NCBI GenBank assembly: GCA_947652115.1
Contig: OX393574.1
Coordinates: forward strand, 12,794,888 to 12,858,887
Direction: 5' to 3'
Source of the DNA: Blastomussa wellsi
Lineage: Eukaryota > Cnidaria > Anthozoa > Scleractinia > Plerogyridae
Length of the DNA: 64,000 nucleotides
Made by a program: the position numbers and the translations under genes. The notes below the pieces were generated by a model. It was not told the DNA's origin, made no database searches, and worked only from the letters and a program-made list of their open reading frames with translations. Within the stretch, counting starts at the first letter, position 1; each line of letters starts with the position of its first letter. Below are positions 44,378 to 57,152 of the stretch, one piece after another.

Positions 44378-47300
44378 TCAGCGAACAAAAATGTTCCCGT
44401 GGGGATGCTTCACGTTCTTCAGGCCATTGTCCTCGTTTACCCCACAAGGGTCATGCGTGGGAGTGTTTTTTGTTTTGCAACCGTCGAAATAATAGTAATG
44501 TGTTTTCACGACCCCTGCGTAAAACAATGGTCCGCAAGTAGTTAAACCTTTGAAATATGACGGTGGCAGTACAGCTGGACACGTGTCAGTCACGCGCTTG
44601 ACGATCTTACAAGTGACGTCACCATTCCTCCACCCAGCCAAACTTCCTGTACCTGGTGCACAAACCAGCCAGTTGTTGATGTTGCTTTTGATGAGGCACT
44701 CCTCACCAAATTCCCTCCACTGCAAAAATTCCATGGCGTTGTAATCGGTCTCACTCAATGGTGTGGTAGTTGAGACCAAAGCATCAACATCAGCGTTGAC
44801 TTGCCAGCTTGGTATGGGAGTTACCGCGTTTTGAACAGTCCAAAAACTCTCGTAGTCAGTGAACGTGTAACTCCACACTAGAGTCCAGCCTCCCCCGTCG
44901 GTTTCCATCTCACAGTAAACCTGGAACGCGTTGGCATGGGATCCACCGTCTGGATCGATCCAGTACGTGCCACTTGGGTGGAGAGCTGATGAAAGGGACT
45001 GACACGAGGCAACAGACAGCTCTTGTGTGGAACCTACGTGACAGAGCAAGAACCTCTCAGTAAATGATGGATAGAAAATTTATCAGGGATAGACAATTTC
45101 AATAAAATTAAAAATTGTATCTGGAAAATATATGACTTCGTGTTTTATTTGACTTGCAACATGGTGTTACAGACTTCAATAAAAAAACTCCACGGTCTCG
45201 GTGGAGGACGAATTAAAGGGTAACCACGACGACTCATAGGATTGGCTGGGAAAATTATATACAAACAATAATAACAATGGACTTAGCCCTAAAACAATGG
45301 AGCTTCGTGGTATCAAGACCCAATGAAATTAGAGGTTCCGAATAGCTTCATGACAACTGGGGAATTAAAACGAAATATCACAGGTATATACCGATCATTT
45401 TTCCTTTTCTAAAAATCCCTATCATAAACCCATTATACTTAAACCAAAGTCATGACTTTAAAAGAAAAATTAAAAGAGTACTTTTCAATATTCTGTCTTC
45501 TGAAGACTCCTATCTTGACATACGAAACGTTATTCAAAAGGTCAAATTTTCTTAAGGTTTTTATGTATTTTCAGAATAACAAGTATAGTCTTAATTGTAA
45601 TATTGTTGTATTTTTGTTTCTATACCTACTCTTTTTAGTTAACTTCCAGATTTTTGATTTCTATAAACTTGTATACGTACTCTCTCTGGTTAATTTCCTG
45701 ATTTCTGTTAACTTCTATACTTACCTTTTTCTTTTTAGTTAAGACATGACCCACCTAGATTAGCTAGCTACCTGTGGGCATGTCCAATTTGTTAAAATAA
45801 TTATTAGAAAATAAAAGAAATAAAAGGATAAAGGAATAAAAGGATTTAAAACTTAGTCGTATTTGCTTCTTTAAAATCACTTGGGTATTTTACTGGCATT
45901 GTTCACACATTTCTATGATATATTACTAGCGAAATGTGCACAGCTGCAGGTCTATAAGAAAGACCTGTAAATACTAGAAAATTTATTTAAAAGACCTTAT
46001 CGCACACCTTACCTGGATTTAGATTTACCTGCGGAGAAAAAACAACAACAACTGTTCATCACTGAAACATTTTCAAGCAATTGCAAAAGGCGCCTGGCCT
46101 ATTGACCTTCATTCTGATCTAGTCACATTATTATAATAAATAGTAAGTATAATGGCTTTGAAATATTACTGTATTCTTTGTAGGATCAAGGCTGGAGAAG
46201 CTCGCACTTCCAAAAGCAACGCAGTCTCATTCTGACTGGGCTTTGCAATGGTCTAACCCCCTTACATACAACAAATTTATTAGGGAAAATAGGTCAATCT
46301 TGGAAAGATTTCACTTGCCAAGGAGCTCAAAATTGTGACCACTTTTCCCGGGGGGTACCCCCCTATATTAGGTATATAGGTATGTGCCGCCACAAAGGGT
46401 ATGGTTTTTGAGCCGTTTTGGTCTGAAAACGGGTAAACATTTTGGCTTTTATGGTCTGAAATTGGGTATGGTTTTGGGGGAGCATTTACGAAAGTTTATA
46501 TAAACATATTTTTCTTCTCAGTAACTGAGACGAGTGACTGATGAGAGAGTAGGAGAAATAGATAAAATATATAATCCCAGCTACATTTTACCTAGCGGGT
46601 GTAAAACTGGTATATATGTTCAAGGTCAGGTCTGAAAACGGGTATGGATTTTTGAGGCCAAGTCTGAAAATGGGTGGAGAAAATGGCATGCATTGGTCTG
46701 AAATAGAGTCTGGATTTGGCGATCTGGGCGGCACACCTCCATCAAAAATAACAAAGAGTAACCCCGGGCAACTTTCAAAGGAGAAGTATCACGGAGTTTA
46801 TCACTTCTAACGTCTCGTAAATACTCAAATCGTTTCTAAATAACTAATTTTATAGCATAAAAAAACATCAAATATGTTAGTACTGATTTCATGAGATGCA
46901 ATGGGAAAACTTGAAAAGGTCGGCCCGACTTTTTAAAGTTGGCATCAACCTCGATCTTGGCCATCCTCCTGCAAAACCAATTATAAACAGTTTCTATACA
47001 TTACGATAGTCTTTCAAAGGATTTTTTTTATCATTATCATACAGCTTCTATAACCGAAAAGCATCCCTTGGATTTTCGATGTGTTACTAAAAATAGCGTG
47101 ATACTGCGCCTTTAAGTTGGATAATGACTGACCGAAAAAAATGTGAATTAATTAAATGTAGTCATACTTTTGGACTTCTTGTTGTAACTGCATATTTATT
47201 TTAAAAAAATATACCTTTTCCATGTGAATTACGTTAGCTTGTTTCAGAAAGCGCTGTGGATCACTTTTCCGTGTTTTGTCTAGAAGAGAGCAGGTTCTTT

Positions 47301-47499
47301 GGCTTTCTATAAAGTTAGCACTCTTACAGCGTTCGTCTCCGGTACAGAGCTGTGAACAGGCTACTAGCGAATCTGATCTTTTCTCAGAAACAGGGGCTTC
47401 ATCAAATAGGACAGAGTTTTTCTCAATTTCGAACAAAGATTCTCGTTTTTCTGCGGTCGCGTTGATTGTTTGAAGAAGCAGAGAAACTGCAATGGTCAT
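44378..47499 (-). CDS. Secreted PAN + fibrinogen-like domain protein with a 16-bp micro-exon
   Basis: Proposed minus-strand exons: 47499-47215 (285 bp), 46028-46013 (16 bp) and 45033-44378 (656 bp), giving 318 residues. Exon 1 encodes a signal peptide (1-16) and a PAN/apple-like module with Cys 48, 52, 58 and 70 ('LVACSQLCTGDERC'). Exon 3 encodes a fibrinogen-related domain starting near C111, with 'GTYWIDPDGGSHANAFQVYC', 'ETDGGGWTLVWSYTF' and a C-terminal 'YYFDGCKTKNTPTHDPCG'. Exon 1 ends in phase 0 but exon 3 needs phase 1. The 16-bp exon, flanked by TTTTCTCCGCAG and GTAAGG, fixes this and adds VNLNP plus one base. By family knowledge such proteins are secreted lectin-like or matrix-associated. 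The domains are secure; the micro-exon is a reasoned prediction. Confidence 0.74.
45240..45360. mobile_element. Degenerate relic of the long-TIR (Mutator-like) family
   Basis: 'TTGGCTGGGAAAATTATATA', 'AACAATGGACTTAGCCC' and 'TAAAACAATGGAGCTTCGTG' followed by 'CCAATGAAATTAGAGGTTCC' match the fragment at 23345-23480 and, more weakly, the TIR at 30989. It sits in intron 2 of the PAN/fibrinogen-like gene. Confidence 0.55.
46347..46768. mobile_element. MITE-like element with CCCGGGGGGTAC end and internal GGTCTGAAAACGGGTATGG repeats
   Basis: The left end CCCGGGGGGTACCCCCCTAT resembles the left end of the element at 48300. The right end is ACCCCGGG. The body repeats variants of GGTCTGAAAACGGGTA(TGG) about five times. 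Borders are approximate. It lies in intron 1 of the PAN/fibrinogen-like gene. Confidence 0.5.
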
Positions 47500-47744
47500 A
47501 ATCTGTTGAGAAATCGGTGTGAAATAATAAATTACTTCATACTACGTACGCGTCCGAGAATCAATTGCTGATCCATCACTTCAAATTTTGTTTACGGTAA
47601 ATTGTAGTAAAACTCAAAACAGCATATGTACCCCTGCATGTTTGAGATCTTACAGTGTTTTGGACAGAATACAGCACTTCAAACGTTGGACAACAGTAAA
47701 ACATAATTAATTGATATGTAGCCAATGTCTAGGTTGCCATTGTT
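47500..47744. other. Upstream side of the PAN/fibrinogen-like gene
   Basis: AT-rich sequence with no gene seen. It probably contains the promoter and 5' UTR of the minus-strand gene starting at 47499. Confidence 0.35.
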
Positions 47745-48880
47745 CGGATGTTGCTGATTCGGGCACAGGCAGCCCAAGCTCACGTTGTGATCAGGATCAT
47801 ACTGCATAATAGCTGTCATGGCAAAAATATAAGAGTTTGTATGGGAATATTTTACAACACCTTTTAGCAAACCGAAATACTGCCAAATCTTAAATAAAAT
47901 TGCCTTACCTTACTTGCACTGTATTTTTATTCTTGTCTGAACGCTTATTTTGTCGATTCTTGTTCTTGTTTCATTTTAACTCAACAACAACTCAGTCCAG
48001 GCTCTGTCATCGACGCCAAGCGGCCGTTTGCTTTAAAAAATCCAAGGTAAAAAGATCTCCTTTTTGTGCCTTTACACACTCGTCACGACACACGACCGTT
48101 AAAAAAACTCCTTGGTAACCCCGCCTCATTAACAAACTATACCTCACCTTTTTTAACATCTCTTCTTGGAATTCGCGATGGGTTTGAGGTCGTTTGACCA
48201 TTTTAAGCTGGGATTTTTAACTTGGCTCTTCGGGCGTTCCGAACTGGAATGTGCAGCCTTGTTCTTTTCTTTGTAGTGGGGAACCCAGAAAGCGATAACC
48301 CCGGGGGGGGGGGGGTACTCCCCTATAAAAATGACGGGGGTGCTCGTCGTACCTTTTAGGGGGTAAAATTTGTGAATTGGTACCGCTTAGGGTGCAAAAA
48401 TCTAAAATGACCGCCGCTTAAGATGTTGTGGTACCTTTTAGGGGCCTTCCGTATAGGCCCGCATTTGTTTTACAAAAGAAAAATAAGAAAAATAATTTCT
48501 AATTTCTAATTACTTCAGAAATGGTACCTTTTAGGGGTAAAAATTACTCTGAGCCACGCCCACAAAATGAGATTCTGGTAACTTTTAGGGGTGTTTTCGA
48601 AAATTTCCGACGAGCACCCCCGTCATTTTCATACGGGAGTACCCCCCGGGGCGATAACTCGCCTAAATTGCCAAGAATCGGCAAAATAAGCGTTCAGACA
48701 AGAATAAAAACACAGTGAAAGTAAGGTAAGGCAATTATATTTAAGATTTGGCAGTATTTCGGTTTGCTAAAAGGTGTTGTAAAATATTCCCATACAAACT
48801 CTTATATTTTTGCCATGACAGCTATTATGCAATATGCTCCTGATCACAACGTGAGCTTGGGCTGCCTGTGATTCGGGTGT
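47745..48880. repeat. Large inverted repeat, two arms of about 220 bp
   Basis: The left arm (about 47745-47965) and right arm (about 48663-48880) are inverted and nearly identical. They share 'CAGGCAGCCCAAGCTCACG', 'GCTGTCATGGCAAAAATATA' and 'CGAAATACTGCCAAATCTTA', with few differences. About 700 bp separate the arms, including the hAT-like MITE at 48300-48650. No coding content was recognised in the arms; the frame at 48007-48201 (minus) is unassigned. Confidence 0.82.
48300..48650. mobile_element. hAT-like MITE with 8-bp target duplication
   Basis: It starts CCC followed by a G run and TACTCCCCTAT, and ends with the inverted ATACGGGAGTACCCCCCGGG. Inverted similarity extends to ATGACGGGGGTGCTCGTCG. 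The flanks are exact 8-mers GCGATAAC (48292-48299 and 48651-48658), the duplication size of hAT elements. The body repeats GGTACCTTTTAGGGG motifs. Non-coding. Confidence 0.83.
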
Positions 48881-50004
48881 GTTGTTTTAGCATGATTGAT
48901 TTCGAGATTGGTTTTACTTGATTAAATATTCATATAGTAAGGACAACCTTTAAAAATAAAAGAACAGGAGGAAAATGAAAAAATGTTCTTGTGCGTGATA
49001 TTTGCTTGTTTGGTTATCATTTCATTAATTATTAATCATGTCAACTCAACAACACTCCGATGTTGAAAAAAAGATATACTCTAATTCTTTCAATACTACT
49101 TTGAAGAAATACTTTAGAAGACGTTTTTCAATGATTTTAAGAAAGGCATTATCACGATTGTACATTAAAACTGAACTATTCAACCCAACTCCTCTGTTGC
49201 GTTAAAACCATTTTTTGTGCTTATATGTCATCAAATTTAGACTTAAATCTAGTAAAGAAAAATAAAACAACTATTGTAGCTTAATGAAAACTTTAAGAAA
49301 ACGAGCTGATCTAGTTAACAGAACTCGACACAACAATTAATAAAACGTTGTCAAAAGTTTATTTTTTTTACAAACGCGATTTGTGCTGGGCTTGGTACTA
49401 ATTGGCCCTGTGGCTTAAAAAGATCCTAAAGAGAGAATGGTATTATGGAATGTGCTATCCATGATCGCAATAAATTTAAACTTGCAACAGCAATATTACT
49501 TCAGAATTAGGTCTTAATCTCCTGGCTCCGCAGGTAGCAACGCTAATCGAGGCGGGCCAGGATAATCAGGAGAAAAAAAGAGAAAGAAAATACACATTAA
49601 AAAAAATGAAAATACGTAATAACTAACTACGAAAACAGAATAAATCTACAGAAACAGCCATGTAATTAATTGAGGTTGGCAACGTAGTAGGTTATGAGAG
49701 GTAGATAAATAAGACACAAATGAAAAGATAAAATAGGCCGAAAAAAAAAAACAAAAATAATAACTACTGAATGTGTTTACTAACTTTTGGGATAATGGAT
49801 TCTAATTCTTCGTACGAGTCTTCAGATACTAATATATTGAACAAAATCATACGAATTTGCCTTTTAAAGATGAGTTTTGGTAGAATTCGAGATTAGTTGG
49901 TATCTCATTCAACTTGCTTGAACCGTCCTTTGTCCTTGGATCTTGAATCATTTATAACAGGTAAACTGAAAAGACACCTTATTTTGATTTTCTGTGCGCT
50001 GACA
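48881..50004. other. Gene-free stretch before the 16-bp satellite
   Basis: AT-rich sequence with A-runs (for example near 49740-49755). No frame with recognisable content. The first satellite unit appears abruptly at about 50005. Confidence 0.45.
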
Positions 50005-50439
50005 CACCAAGATCTTGCATAACCAAGATCTTGCATAACCAAGACCTTCCCTAAAAAAGATCTTGCCAAACCAAGTTCTTGCACAACCAAGATCTTCCCT
50101 AACAATGTTTCTGCATAACGAAGATCTTGCATAAGCAAGATCTTGCATAACCAAGATGTTGCCTAACCAGGATCTTGCATAACCAAGATCTTCCCTAACC
50201 AAGATTTTGCATAACCAAGATCTTTCATAACCATGATCTTGCATAACCAAGATCTTGCATAACGAAGATCTTGCATAACCAAGATCATGAGTAACCAAGA
50301 TCTTGCCTAACCAAGATCTTGCATAACCAAGATCTTGCAAAACCAAGATCTTGCCTAACCAAGATCTTGCCTAACCAAGATCTTCCCAAACCAAGATTTT
50401 GAATAACCAAGATCTTTAAATAACCATGATCTTGCATAA

Positions 50440-52450
50440 CCAAGATCTTCCAAAACCAAGATCCTGCCTAACCAAGATCTTGCATAACCAAGATCTTCCC
50501 TAACCAAGATCTTGCATAACCAAAAACTTGCATAAGCAAGATCTTGCATAACCAAGATCTTCCCTAACCAAGATCTTGCCTAACCAAGATCTTCCCTAAC
50601 CAACATCGTGCCTAACAAAGATATTGCATAACCAAGAACTTGTATAACCAACATCTTGCATAACCAAGATCTTCCCTAACCAAGATTTTGTATAACCAAG
50701 ATCTTTGATAACCATGATCTTGCATAACCAAGATCTTGCATAACCAAGATCTTGCCTAACCAAGATCTTGCATAACCAAGATCTTCCCTAACCAAGATCT
50801 TGCCTAACCAAGATCTTCTCTAACCAGGATCTTCCATAACCAAGAACTTGCATAACCAAGATCTTGCATAACCAAGATCTTCCCTAAACAAGATCTTGCC
50901 TAACCAAGATCTTCCCTAACCAACATCGTGCCTAACAAAGATATTACATAACCAAGAACTTGCATAACCAAGATCTTGCATAACCAAGATCTTGCCTAAC
51001 CAAGATCTTCCCTAACCAAGATCTTGCATAACCAAGAACTTGCATAACCAAGATCTTCCCTAACCAAGATCTTACCTAACCAAGATCTTCCCTAACCAAG
51101 ATCGTGCCTAACCAAGATCTTGCATAACCAAGTTCTTCCCTAACCATGATCTTGCATAACCAAGATGTTGCCTAACCAAGATCTTGCATGACCAAGATCT
51201 TCCCTAACCAAGATCTTGCCTAACCAAGATCTTCCCTAACCAAGATCTTGCCTAACCAAGATCTTGCCTAACCAAGATTTTCCATAACAAAGATCTCCCC
51301 TAACCATGATCTTGCATAACCAAGAACTTGCATAACCAAGATCTTGCATAACCAAGATCTTCCCTAACCAATATCTTGCATAACCAAGATCTTCCCTAAC
51401 CAAGATCTTTCATAACCAAGATCTTGCCTAACCAAGATCTTACATAACCAAGATCTTCCCTAACAAGGATCTTGCATAACCAAGATCTTCCCTTACCAAG
51501 ATCTTGCCTAACCAAGATCTTCCATAACCAAGATCTTGATAACCAAGATCTTGCCTAACCAAGATCTTCCCTAACCAAGAACTTGCATAACCAAGATCTT
51601 GCATAACCAAGATCTTCCCTAACCAAGATTTTGCATAACCAAGATCTTTAATAACCATGATCTTGCATAACCAAGATCTTGCATAACCATGATCTTCCCT
51701 AACCAAGATCTTGCATAACCAAGAACTTGCATAAGCAAGATCTTGCATAACCGAGATCGTATCTCACCAAGATCTTCCATAACCAAGATCTTGAATAACC
51801 AAGATCTTGGGTAACCAAGAACTGCCATAACCAAGATCTTGCATAACCAAGATCTTGCACAACCAAGACCTTGCATAACCAAGATCTTGCATAACCAAGA
51901 TCTTGCCTAACCAAGATCTTGCATAACCAAGATCTTGCCAAACCAAGATCATCCCTAACCAAGATATTCCCTAACCAAGATCTAACATAACCAAGATCTT
52001 CCCTAACAAAGATCTGAGTATCTTACCAAGATCTTGCATAACCAAGATCTTGCATAACCAAGATCTTGGGTAACCAAGATCTGCCATAACCAAGATCTTC
52101 CATAACCAAGATCTTGCATAACCAAGATCTTGCGTAACCAAGATCTTGCATAACCAAGATCTTAAATAACCAAGACATTGCATAACCAAGATCTTGCATA
52201 ACCAAGATCTTCTCTAACCAGGACCTTGCATAACCAAGATTTTCCCTAACCAAGGTCTTGGATAACCAAGATCTTCCCTAACCAAGATCTTGCATAACCA
52301 AGAACTTGCATAATCAAGATCTTGCATAACAAAGATCTTCCCTAACCAAGATCTTCCATAACCAAGATGTTGCCTAACCAAGATCTTGCATAACCAAGAT
52401 GTTGCCTAACCAAGATCTTGCATAACCAAGATCTTCCCTAACCAAGATCT
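50440..52450. repeat. Satellite block duplicated at about 54850-57140
   Basis: Rare variants occur in the same order in both places: TGTATAACCAACATC (50641/55048, offset 4407), CCAGGATCTTCC (50824/55231, 4407), GTTCTTCCCTAACC (51132/55667, 4535), TTCCCTTACC (51488/56151, 4663), GAGATCGTATCTC (51753/56448, 4695) and GAGTATCTTACC (52016/56711, 4695). Offset changes of 128, 128 and 32 are whole multiples of 16, so the copies differ by gain or loss of complete units. Confidence 0.82.
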
Positions 52451-55400
52451 TGCATGACCAAGATCTTGCCTAACCAAGATCTTCCCTAACAAAGATCTTG
52501 CCTAACCAAGATCTTGCCTAACCAAGATTTTGCATAACAAAGATCTTGCATAACCAAGATCTTGCATAACCAAGATCTTGCATAACCAAGATCTTGCGTA
52601 ACCAAGTTATTGCATAACCAAGATCTTACATAACCAAGACCTTGCATAACCAAGATCTTGCATAACCAAGATCTTCCCGAACCAAGATCGTGCATAACGA
52701 AGATCTTGCATAACCAAGATCTTCCCTAACCAACATTTTGCATAACCAAGATCTTGCGTAACCAAGATCTTGCATAACCATGATCTTGCCTAACCAAGAT
52801 CTTGCATAACCAAGATCTTCCCCAACCAAGATCTTGCATAACCAAGATCTTCCCTAACTAAGATCTTGCCAAACCAAGTTCTTGCATAACCAAGATCTTG
52901 CACAACCAAGATCTTCCCTAACCAAGATCTTTCCTAACCAAGATCTTGCATAACCAAGAACTTGCATAACCAAGATCTTGCATAACCAAGATCTTCCCTA
53001 ACCAAGATTTTGCATAACCAAGATCTTTCATAACCATGATCTTGCATAACCAAGATCTTGCAAAACCAAGATCTTGCATAACCAAGATCTTGCATAACCG
53101 AGATCCTGAGTAACCAAGATCTTGCATAACCAAGATCTTGCAATCCAAGATCTTGCCTAACCAAGATCTTGCATAACCAAGATCTTCCCTAACCAAGATC
53201 TTGCCAAACCAAGTTCTTCCATAACCAAGATCTTCCCTAACCAAGATCTTGCATAACCAAGGTCTTCCCTAACCAAGATCTTGCATAACCAAGATCTTGA
53301 CTAACCAAGATCTTCCCTAACCAAGATATTGCCTAACCAAGATCTTACATATCCAAGATCTTCCCTAACCAAGATCTTGCATAACCAAGATCTTCCCTAA
53401 CCAAGATCTTGCATAACCAAGATCTTGCCTAACCAAGATCTTCCCTAACCAAGATCTTGCCTAACCAAGATCTTGCATAACCAAGAACTTACATAACAAG
53501 GATCTTGCATAACCAAGATCTTGCATAACCAACAACTTGCATAACCAAGATCTTTAATAACCAAGACCTTGCCTAACCAAGATCTTGCATAACCAAGATC
53601 GTATCTTACCAAGATCTTCCATAACCAAGATCTTGCATAACAAAGATCTTGGGTAACCAAGATCTGCCATAACCAAGATCTTCCATAACCAAGATCTTGC
53701 ACAACCAAGACCTTGCCTAACCAAGATCTTGCAAAACCAAGATCTTGCCTAACCAAGATCTTCCATAACCAAGATCTTGCCAAACCAAGATCATCCCTAA
53801 CCAAGATATTCCCTAACCAAGATCTAACATAACCAAGATCTTCCCTAACCAAGATCTGAGTATCTTACCAAGATCTTGCATAACCAAGATCTTGCATAAC
53901 CAAGATCTTCCCTAACCAAGATCTTGCATAACCAAGATCTTCCCTAACCAAGATCTTTAATAACCAAGACCTTGCCTAACCAAGATCTTGCATAACCAAG
54001 ATCGTATCTTACCAAGATCTTCCATAACCAAGATCTTGCATAACAAAGATCTTGGGTAACCAAGATCTGCCATAACCAAGATCTTGCATAACCAAGATCT
54101 TGCACAACCAAGACCTTGCCTAACCAAGATCTTGCAAAACCAAGATCTTGCCTAACCAAGATCTTCCATAACCAAGATCTTGCCAAACCAAGATCATCCC
54201 TAACCAAGATATTCCCTAACCAAGATCTAACATAACCAAGATCTTCCCTAACCAAGATCTGAGTATCTTACCAAGATCTTGCATAACCAAGATCTTGCAT
54301 AACCAAGATCTTGGGTAACCATGATCTGCCATAACCAAGATCTTGCATAACCAAGATCTTGCATAACCAAGATCTTGCGTAACCAAGATCTTGCATAACC
54401 AAGATCTTACATAACCAAGACCTTGCATAACCAAGATCTTCCCTAACCAAGATCTTGCATAACCAAGGTCTTGCCTAACCAAGATTTTCCATAACCAAGA
54501 TCTTGCATAACAAAGATCTTGCATAACCAAGATCTTGCCTAACCAAGATCTTGCCTAACCAAGATCTTCCCTAACCAAGATCGTGCCTAACCAAGATCTT
54601 GCATAACCAAAAACTTGAATAACCAAGATCTTGCATAACCAAGATCTTCCCTAACCAAGATTTTGCATAACCAAGATCTTTCATAACCATGATCGTGCAT
54701 AACCAAGATCTTGCATAACCAAGATCATGAGTAACCAAGATCTTGCCTAACCAAGATCTTGCATAACCAAGATCATGAGTAACCAAGATCTTGCCTAACC
54801 AAGATTTTGCATAACCAAGATCTTTGATAACCATGATCTTGCATAACCAAGATCTTCCATAACCAAGATCCTGCCTAACCAAGATCTTGCATAACCAAGA
54901 TCTTCCCTAACCAAGATCTTGCATAACCAAAAACTTGCATAACCAAGATCTTGCATAACCAAGATCTTCCCTAACCAAGATCTTGCCTAACCAAAATCTT
55001 CCCTAACCAACATCGTGCCTAACAAAGATATTGCATAACCAAGAACTTGTATAACCAACATCTTGCATAACCAAGATCTTCCCTAACCAAGATTTTGCAT
55101 AACCAAGATCTTTGATAACCATGATCTTGCATAACCAAGATCTTGCATAACCAAGATCTTGCCTAACCAAGATCTTGCATAACCAAGATCTTCCCTAACC
55201 AAGATCTTGCCTAACCAAGATCTTCTCGAACCAGGATCTTCCATAACCAAGAACTTGCATAACCAAGATCTTGCATAACCAAGATCTTCCCTAAACAAGA
55301 TCTTGCCTAACCAAGATCTTCCCTAACCAACATCGTGCCTAACAAAGATATTACATAACCAAGAACTTGCATAACCAAGATCTTGCATAACCAAGATCTT

Positions 55401-57152
55401 CCCTAACCAAGATTTTGCATAACCAAGATCTTTAATAACCATGATCTTGCATAACCAAGATCTTGCATAACCAAGATCTTGCCTAACCAAGATCTTGCAT
55501 AACCAAGATCTTCCCTAACCAAGATCTTGCCTAACCAAGATCTTCCCTAACCAAGATCTTGCATAACCAAGAACTTGCCTAACCAAGATCTTCCCTAACC
55601 AAGATCTTACCTAACCAAGATCTTCCCTAACCAAGATCGTGCCTAACCAAGATCTTGCATAACCAAGTTCTTCCCTAACCATGATCTTGCATAACCAAGA
55701 TGTTGCCTAACCAAGATCTTGCATGACCAAGATCTTCCCTAACCAAGATCTTGCCTAACCAAGATCTTCCCTAACCAAGATCTTGCCTAACCAAGATCTT
55801 GCCTAACCAAGATTTTCCATAACAAAGATCTCCCCTAACCATGATCTTGCATAACCAATATCTTGCATAACCAAGATCTTGCATAACCAAGATCTTCCCT
55901 AACCAATATCTTGCATAACCAAGATCTTCCCTAACCAAGATCTTTCATAACCAAGATCTTCCCTAACCAAGATCTTGGATAACCAAGAACTTGCATAACC
56001 AAGATCTTGCATAACCAAGATCTTCCCTAACCAATATCTTGCATAACCAAGATCTTCCCTAACCATGATCTTTCATAACCAAGATCTTGCCTAACCAAGA
56101 TCTTACATAACCAAGATCTTCCCTAACAAGGATCTTTCATAACCAAGATCTTCCCTTACCAAGATCTTGCCTAACCAAGATCTTCCATAACCAAGATCTT
56201 GATAACCAAGATCTTGCCTAACCAAGATCTTCCCTAACCAAGAACTTGCATAACCAAGATCTTGCATAACCAAGATCTTCCCTAACCAAGATTTTGCATA
56301 ACCAAGATCTTTAATAACCATGATCTTGCATAACCAAGATCTTGCATAACCATGATCTTGCATAACCAAGATCTTGCATAACCAAGATCTTCCCTAACCA
56401 AGATCTTGCATAACCAAGAAATTGCATAAGCAACATGTTGCATAACCGAGATCGTATCTCACCAAGATCTTCCATAACCAAGGTCTTGCATAACCAAGAT
56501 CTTGGGTAACCAAGATCTGCCATAACCAAGATCTTGCATAACCAAGATCTTGCACAACCAAGACCTTGCATAACCAAGATCTTGCATATCCAAGATCTTG
56601 CCTAACCAAGATCTTGCATAACCAAGATCTTGCCAAACCAAGATCATCCCTAACCAAGATATTCCCTAACCAAGATCTAACATAACCAAGATCTTCCCTA
56701 ACCAAGATCTGAGTATCTTACCAAGATCTTGCATAACCAAGATCTTGCATAACCAAGATCTTGGGTAACCAAGATCTGCCATAACCAAGATCTTCCATAA
56801 CCAAGATCTTGCATAACCAAGATCTTGCGTAACCAAGATCTTGCATAACCAAGATCTTAAATAACCAAGACATTGCATAACCAAGATCTTGCATAACCAA
56901 GATCTTCTCTAACCAAGACCTTGCATAACCAAGATCTTCCCTAACCATGGTCTTGGATAACCAAGATCTTCCCTAACCAAGATCTTGCATAACCAAGAAC
57001 TTGCATAATCAAGATCTTGCATAACAAAGATCTTCCCTAACCAAGATCTTGCATAACCAAGATGTTGCCTAACCAAGATCTTGCATAACCAAGATGTTGC
57101 CTAACCAAGATCTTGCATAACCAAGATCTTCCCTAACCAAGATCTTGCATAA

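Noticed and set aside
45452..45742. 96-codon hydrophobic plus-strand ORF
   Set aside because: Composition is driven by T-rich codons, and it lies antisense within an intron of the PAN/fibrinogen-like gene.
48007..48201. 65-codon minus-strand ORF between the inverted-repeat arms
   Set aside because: Basic peptide without recognisable domain; position inside a duplicated, transposon-rich region gives no support.
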